Shown: in pieces, positions 59,694 to 64,000 of the stretch
Position numbering within the stretch: the first letter of the stretch is position 1
Layout of the letters: each line of letters opens with the position of its first letter
Origin: an uncultured Spirochaetaceae bacterium
GTDB taxonomy: Bacteria > Spirochaetota > Spirochaetia > Treponematales > Treponemataceae
Reading direction: 5' to 3'
Assembly (NCBI GenBank): GCA_902802305.1
Contig: CADCLG010000008.1
Span: 31,917 to 95,916, forward strand
Length of the DNA stretch: 64,000 nucleotides
Translations under genes and position numbers: made by a program
Notes under the pieces: model-generated
Told to the model about the DNA's origin: nothing
Databases searched by the model: none
What the model saw: the letters and a program-made list of their open reading frames with translations, nothing else

Positions 59694-59722
59694 ACTATAA
59701 ACGAGGTATTTTAAAATGACAA
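59694..59722 (-). promoter_or_regulatory. Promoter TTGTCA-17-TATAGT, leaderless spacing
   Basis: Minus strand -35 at 59717-59722 (inside the first codons of the divergent gene), -10 at 59694-59699, then six bases to the ATG at 59687. Confidence 0.65.
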
Positions 59723-60942
59723 GAGCAAACATACGACAATTCAATTTCCAACAATTTAATTTCCACATCAATTTCCGCCGGATAAAGGCACTTGCACTCG
59801 CAATTTTTTTCCTTAATCTTTTTCCCTCCTTCGCAGAAGTTGTAAATGATTCGGTCTACAAATATTCTCTTGATTTTCCGGAAGGCTTTGTACTGGATGA
59901 TTTTGATCCGCAGAATGGTTCTTATTTTTTCTCACATCCAAACATTCCAGTTTGTCTTGCTCTTGTAGTTTATAAAGACCCAAACATCACTGATTCGCAC
60001 TTTTCTCTGGAAGTCGCTCTAAAAAAGCTTTCGGGCACTTTTGATATTGACCAGTTCACCTGGAACGGCTCGAACTGTGCAATTGCCGATTTTTCCATGA
60101 CGCTTGATCAGGATTATGCTGGCTGGGCAGTTTCTGCTCCCCTTCAAAATCCAGGTGCCTTTTTGAATCTTATCTGCTATGCTCCCAAAGATAAATGTCC
60201 AGTTTGCAATCAGTTTATTATGTCTCTGCTCAATTCCCTTTGCACAAATCAGGAATATTATTCTACACCAGGAATTATCGTAACTTATGCCTTTCCAAAA
60301 GAAGGAAAAAAGGATGTAAATCTCAACATCGCCGGCCAGCGAATTCATACAAATCTGGACAAATCTGACCTTGAAGGCGCAAATTTCTTAATCGATATGG
60401 AATTCTCGGTTCTCACGCTCTATGCAAATCATCCTCTCAAACAAAAGGCATGGGAACGCTATTACAGACTGATTTACCGTGACTCTTTTGGAAGACTTGA
60501 AAACTGCATTTCGGATGTGCTTGATGTTCTTGTTCCCCTCGCAATGATTAAATCACCACAAAATCAAGATTTATTTATCGCACAAACCCTGCTGTCTTGG
60601 GTTCAGGATTTTGATTATAAACGCAATAATGCCAGCAAAAGCAGTTCTGATTTCACTTCCCTGCCTGCTACAATTTGTGGAGAAGGAAACGATTGCGACT
60701 CACGAAGTCTTTTAATCTGTATGTTCATGCGCAGTATGGGTTATGAATCACTTTTATTGGTTTCGCCGGAATTTTTACATGCGCTAGCTAGTGTAGAAAT
60801 GGATGCCCCTGGACAAAAATATGTGCTTGAAGGAAGTGAAAGGGAGTTTTTAATAGGAGAAACCACCGCTAAAGTCACCTGGGGAATGATTGCCCAGGAT
60901 TTTGCCGACAGAAGCAAGTGGTTTCCTGTATTTTTACCGTAA
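59716..60942 (+). CDS. Secreted transglutaminase-like protein
   Basis: 408 residues. N-terminal basic stretch and signal peptide (about 20-40, ALALAIFFLNLFPSFAE); a beta-rich region; and a late GNDCDSRSLLICMFMRSMGYESLLLVSPEFLHALASVEM segment carrying Cys, His and a following Asp-rich loop, the layout of a transglutaminase/papain-like core. The catalytic role is inferred, not certain. CGAGG ribosome site. A TATAAT at 59670-59675 within the rluA 5' end may be its -10. Confidence 0.65.
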   Translation: MTRANIRQFNFQQFNFHINFRRIKALALAIFFLNLFPSFAEVVNDSVYKYSLDFPEGFVLDDFDPQNGSYFFSHPNIPVCLALVVYKDPNITDSHFSLEVALKKLSGTFDIDQFTWNGSNCAIADFSMTLDQDYAGWAVSAPLQNPGAFLNLICYAPKDKCPVCNQFIMSLLNSLCTNQEYYSTPGIIVTYAFPKEGKKDVNLNIAGQRIHTNLDKSDLEGANFLIDMEFSVLTLYANHPLKQKAWERYYRLIYRDSFGRLENCISDVLDVLVPLAMIKSPQNQDLFIAQTLLSWVQDFDYKRNNASKSSSDFTSLPATICGEGNDCDSRSLLICMFMRSMGYESLLLVSPEFLHALASVEMDAPGQKYVLEGSEREFLIGETTAKVTWGMIAQDFADRSKWFPVFLP

Positions 60943-60963
60943 AGTTTTCAGTCTAAAAAAAAT

Positions 60964-61608
60964 TTAATTGTTCTGCAGTAATTCAAAAACTTCAGTTTCT
61001 GATTCTGAATCAATGATTTTCTGAATCAAATCGTCCTGCTTGAATTTTGCTGCAAAATTTGAAATTGTTTTAAGATAATAAGAATGCTGATTATAAGCCG
61101 CTGCAATCATAAACATCAGGCTAACCGGCTTATCATCAATTGCCTGGAATTCAATAGGCTTTTTGCAGATTCCAACAGCCATAACTAAATCTGTAACAGA
61201 AGAAAGTCTTACGTGTGGAATTGCAATTCCCCTTCCGATTGCTGTTGACATCAATTCTTCGCGCTTCAATATTTCTGAAGTAAGTTCCTGAGCGTTTTTT
61301 ACCTGAGGCGCAGTAGCAAGAGTATCTGCAAGCTGAACAAGAGCATCTCGCTTTGAACTCTGATTTATAAAAACAATTCTGTCAGGAGATAAAATATTTT
61401 TCAACTGAATATCAGATTCAGATTTTTTTGCAAGGTCAGAAGAAAGTCGCGCGTTAACCCAATTTTCAACTTCTGATTTTTTGAAACGCCATACAGTACC
61501 GATTTTACCGGCAGGAATCTCACCCTTCTGGGCCCAATCATAAACTGTTCTGTCTGAAACTCTTAAATATTTTGCAACTTCTTCAATTGTAAGAATATCG
61601 TCCTGCAT
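60964..61608 (-). CDS. HTH (excisionase-type) fused to PTS EIIA (PtsN-like)
   Basis: 214 residues. N-terminal MerR/excisionase helix-turn-helix (about 3-53: LTIEEVAKYLRVSDRTVYDWAQKGEIPAGKIG, VWRFKKSEVENWV). Then a fructose/nitrogen-type EIIA domain (about 65-214) with the phosphorylatable His in GRGIAIPHVRL. Such fusions occur in spirochetes. The protein could act as a DNA-binding regulator whose activity depends on phosphorylation by HPr-like proteins. Ribosome site AGGGA. No other PTS gene in the window. Confidence 0.88.
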   Translation of the reverse strand: MQDDILTIEEVAKYLRVSDRTVYDWAQKGEIPAGKIGTVWRFKKSEVENWVNARLSSDLAKKSESDIQLKNILSPDRIVFINQSSKRDALVQLADTLATAPQVKNAQELTSEILKREELMSTAIGRGIAIPHVRLSSVTDLVMAVGICKKPIEFQAIDDKPVSLMFMIAAAYNQHSYYLKTISNFAAKFKQDDLIQKIIDSESETEVFELLQNN

Positions 61609-61742
61609 TTTTACTTCCCTAATAAAATATTATTTGAAATCCTTAGAATATTTTGCATACTTTACGGTATTTTGTCAATAGATGTAAAAAATCCACTCAG
61701 GGGTTTCGCCAAACACAACAAACACAGCAAACACATTATAAA

Positions 61743-61771
61743 TTGATTTTTACCCTTTATTCTTATATAAT
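61743..61771 (+). promoter_or_regulatory. Promoter TTGATT-17-TATAAT, leaderless spacing
   Basis: -35 at 61743-61748, consensus -10 at 61766-61771, then eight bases to the ATG at 61780. The sequence between (AGAAGAAT) is not a convincing ribosome site. Confidence 0.65.
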
Positions 61772-61779
61772 AGAAGAAT

Positions 61780-62844
61780 ATGAAAGTTAAAAAGATTTTT
61801 CCTTTGCTTATAACAATTTCGATTATTTTTATATTTTTGTACATAATCTTAGCCTCAAAACCGCTTTCAAAAGAATACACTTTTACCCCAGAATGGATTA
61901 TAAATCTCAACGAACCAGAAATCACGCAACTTTCAGAAGCAAAAACTTTATTAAACTTCAAGGTAGACCAGTCAATCGGTTATTTTACAGAAGACGGCGA
62001 AATCACTCTTTATAAATCATTCCCTTCAAAAGCTGCAATTTCCAATGATTATTTTGCTCTTTACAATACAGAAGCCAGCAATATTCCTTTTTATTCAAAT
62101 GATGGAACTCAAAAAGGAATTATAAAAGGAAGCGGATTTCCCTTTTTCAATAATGACAGAATATATCTCTTTTTGCCGGGTGGAGCTTCTTTTTCAGCCT
62201 GTGACCAGGATGGAAACATAAAATGGACTTATGAAAGTACTATCCCTATCACAGCCTTCAGTTCAAACAAAAATTATACTGTCAGCGGCTATGCAGACGG
62301 TTCAATAAAGGTATTTGACAACGACAGCGGAACAATGGAAATAAACTTTGCTCCCGGTGGAAGCGATTATGCAATTTTGTACGGACTTGATATTTCTCCC
62401 GATGGACAATATGTTGCTTCAATTTCTGGACTTGAAAAACAAAGATTTGTGCTTGCCCATAAAGAAGACAACCAGCCAAAAATTGTTTTCCATCACTTTT
62501 TAGATTCTGACCTCACCCGCAGAACCTTTGTAAAGTTCAGTTCTGATGGACAAAGGGTTTTCTACAATTATCAAAATCACCTTGGAATCTATGACCTTGA
62601 GAAAAAGGAAAACTTTATCATTCAAATTGATAAAAAAATCCTTTCCATTGAAGAAATGAACGGCATGTATTTTCTACTTGGAAAAAATAATAATGAATAT
62701 ACAGTTTATATAATAGAAAAAACAAATATTATGACAGGCTCCTTCTCTTTTGAAGCTGATTCGGCCTTTATCCGCACAAGTGATAATAATCTCTTCGTAG
62801 GAAAAGATTCAACAATTTCAAAAATAAAAATTTCTAAAGAATAA
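61780..62844 (+). CDS. Membrane-anchored beta-propeller (WD40-like) protein
   Basis: 354 residues. One N-terminal membrane segment (IFPLLITISIIFIFLYIILA), then repeated blade-like motifs: YFALYNTEASNIPFYSNDG, FSACDQDGNIKWTYES, YTVSGYADGSIKVFDNDSG, YGLDISPDGQYVASISG and VKFSSDGQRVFYN. Probably a seven-blade periplasmic propeller. It is followed after 15 bases by the M23-like gene and may work with it on the cell wall. Promoter with leaderless spacing. Confidence 0.78.
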   Translation: MKVKKIFPLLITISIIFIFLYIILASKPLSKEYTFTPEWIINLNEPEITQLSEAKTLLNFKVDQSIGYFTEDGEITLYKSFPSKAAISNDYFALYNTEASNIPFYSNDGTQKGIIKGSGFPFFNNDRIYLFLPGGASFSACDQDGNIKWTYESTIPITAFSSNKNYTVSGYADGSIKVFDNDSGTMEINFAPGGSDYAILYGLDISPDGQYVASISGLEKQRFVLAHKEDNQPKIVFHHFLDSDLTRRTFVKFSSDGQRVFYNYQNHLGIYDLEKKENFIIQIDKKILSIEEMNGMYFLLGKNNNEYTVYIIEKTNIMTGSFSFEADSAFIRTSDNNLFVGKDSTISKIKISKE

Positions 62845-62859
62845 TCAGGAAGTAATTAT

Positions 62860-63726
62860 ATGATGAAAAAATATCCCTTGTTCACTTTATTACTAATTGC
62901 CTCATTCAATCTCTTTGCTTATGATTGGCCTCAGGAAAATGTAGAACAGACTTCCATCAAATCTTATTTTGGACAAAAACGCGGTGAAGCCATAAGTACT
63001 TCCCTTGTTTTCTCAGATCCAGAACCAATCAAATGCATTGAAGACGGAAAAATATTAATAATTATGTCTGATGAAAGTGACGATTCTGTATTTTTTCCAT
63101 CAACTTACGGAACATCTGTAATTCTTTCTCATGATGATTCACTTCTTTCAGTTTATGGTAATCTTGATAAAGAAGAAGTTGCAAAATCTATAGGTGAAAA
63201 ATCTGAGCTTTCAACAGGAGATATTATTGGAGAACCTGGTAATTCCGGCTGGCAGAGCGGAACAAGCAGTCTTGAATTACAAATTATTGATACTAAAAAA
63301 GCCACTGCAATAAATCCTAAAATATTGATTACTCGAACAAATACAGAACTTCCTTTAAAATTAGAAGGAATTGTTCTTGAAAGTAAAAGCGGAACAAAAG
63401 TTAATCTTGCTTATCAGAGGACAATAAAATCCGGTTTATACAAAATCTATCAGAAACGCAATCCTGTTGCCTGTCCCTATAAATCTACAGTTGCTATAAA
63501 CGGTGTTGTCGTTGACCAGATAAGTTACGATACAATCAATCACGAAAACAACCGCCTTTATGTCAGCGGAAAGAAAAAATACACCAGCAGCGACATTTAT
63601 CCAGATGGAGAACTTCAACTCCTCGGCGAAACCATGTTCACCGCAGGAAAATCGACCTTAGGTCTTACCCTAAATGATTTTTTAGGCAAAGGCGTCCAGC
63701 AAAATTATATTATCACGGTTTATTAA
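62860..63726 (+). CDS. Secreted M23/LytM-like protein, catalytic residues lost
   Basis: 288 residues. Signal peptide ending LFAYDW. The middle (about 60-165) has the M23 peptidase fold (GTSVILSHDDSLLSVYGNLDK, STGDIIGEPGNSGWQSGTSSLELQI) but the zinc ligands are missing: YGH is YGN and HLHFE-type is SLELQ. It is thus likely a binding or activator version, as in EnvC/NlpD-like proteins that activate amidases. C-terminal beta domain (about 170-288). Ribosome site AGGAAG; ATG-ATG doublet at the start. Confidence 0.8.
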   Translation: MMKKYPLFTLLLIASFNLFAYDWPQENVEQTSIKSYFGQKRGEAISTSLVFSDPEPIKCIEDGKILIIMSDESDDSVFFPSTYGTSVILSHDDSLLSVYGNLDKEEVAKSIGEKSELSTGDIIGEPGNSGWQSGTSSLELQIIDTKKATAINPKILITRTNTELPLKLEGIVLESKSGTKVNLAYQRTIKSGLYKIYQKRNPVACPYKSTVAINGVVVDQISYDTINHENNRLYVSGKKKYTSSDIYPDGELQLLGETMFTAGKSTLGLTLNDFLGKGVQQNYIITVY

Positions 63727-63862
63727 TTCTTTTTTTTAATTTTTTTTATAACTTTTTTCTCAAACCCCGCAGTTTTTTTCATTTTGCGACTATTAATAGT
63801 ATAGGGATTTGTAATTCCCGCAAACACTATATACACAAAAACTATATAAACGAGGGTTTATT

Positions 63863-64000
63863 ATGAACTTTACTATTGATTCACGTCCAGAAAGAAATTA
63901 TAAGGACAGACTTTTCAAAGCAATTTTCGGCAGAAATACACAAGAAAGTAAACTCTGGCGATTGGAACTGTACAATGCCTTGAATGGCACTTCTTATACT
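63863..64000 (+). CDS. Start of an Rpn/PD-(D/E)XK nuclease-family transposase-like gene
   Basis: 46 codons before the window ends: MNFTIDSRPERNYKDRL at the start, then FKAIFGRNTQESKLWRLELYN. This N-terminus is typical of the abundant PD-(D/E)XK/Rpn-like family in Treponema and gut Firmicutes. Ribosome site CGAGG. The nuclease core lies beyond the window. The 63727-63862 interval has only a small ACTATTAATAGT palindrome. Confidence 0.7.
   Translation, partial: MNFTIDSRPERNYKDRLFKAIFGRNTQESKLWRLELYNALNGTSYT

Overview
The window looks like chromosomal DNA of a host-associated Treponema (Spirochaetes), probably one with a gut or rumen lifestyle rather than T. pallidum itself. The evidence is low GC, a periplasmic flagellar sheath protein (FlaA), a spiro-SPASM-type protein, a Treponema-style RsbU/V/W set, BspA-type LRR surface repeats and two bactofilins. 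The order amidase, GerMN protein, flaA, rpsT, HU, lnt, rho, rpmE matches, from memory, the T. pallidum TP0247-TP0255 neighbourhood, with local insertions. The calls rest on reading the sequence and on family knowledge; no database search was possible.

Layout. 1-7.6 kb: the 3' end of a UvrD/PcrA helicase, two secreted proteins that share a C-terminal barrel-like module, an ABC-F ATPase and a DEAD-box helicase. 7.7-10.4 kb: a GC-rich palindromic element, a small leaderless gene, a VapBC-type toxin-antitoxin pair, an RlmK-like rRNA methyltransferase and L31 with a possible autoregulatory leader. 10.5-16.1 kb: a YegP-type protein, rho, bactofilin, lnt, HU, rpsT and a 57-residue zinc-ribbon protein. 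16.2-22.6 kb: an XRE-GGDEF fusion, a non-coding interval with a candidate small RNA, a JAMM-DinG helicase fusion, tRNA-Glu and a RelA/SpoT-TPR protein.

22.7-32 kb holds flaA and, ending just upstream of it, a six-gene overlapping operon: spiro-SPASM radical-SAM-like protein, glycosyltransferase, SpsF-SpsG-methyltransferase triple fusion, ATP-grasp enzyme, cell-wall amidase and GerMN protein. I infer a sugar or polymer modification pathway, possibly for flagellin or the envelope. 32-41.8 kb: xseA-xseB-mutL, two TPR/coiled-coil proteins, a TPR protein with an Mrr-like C-terminus, a metallophosphoesterase and a ParB-like protein. 41.9-46.7 kb: a complete partner-switching set (two PP2C phosphatases, a STAS antagonist and an RsbW-like kinase) with no sigma factor beside it. 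46.8-53.3 kb: tmRNA, hslO, thrS, tRNA-Pro, mtaB, a TPR protein, a second bactofilin and an XRE repressor. 53.4-58.6 kb: a large LRR lipoprotein gene facing that repressor across three repressor-like operator palindromes. 58.7-64 kb: an orphan antitoxin, an RluA-type synthase, a transglutaminase-like secreted protein, an HTH-EIIA fusion, a beta-propeller protein, a degenerate M23 protein and the start of an Rpn/PD-(D/E)XK-type gene.

The most striking signal across the window is that nine genes lacking a Shine-Dalgarno sequence have a sigma70-like promoter whose -10 hexamer ends 6-9 bases before the start codon. This predicts that leaderless mRNAs are common in this organism.
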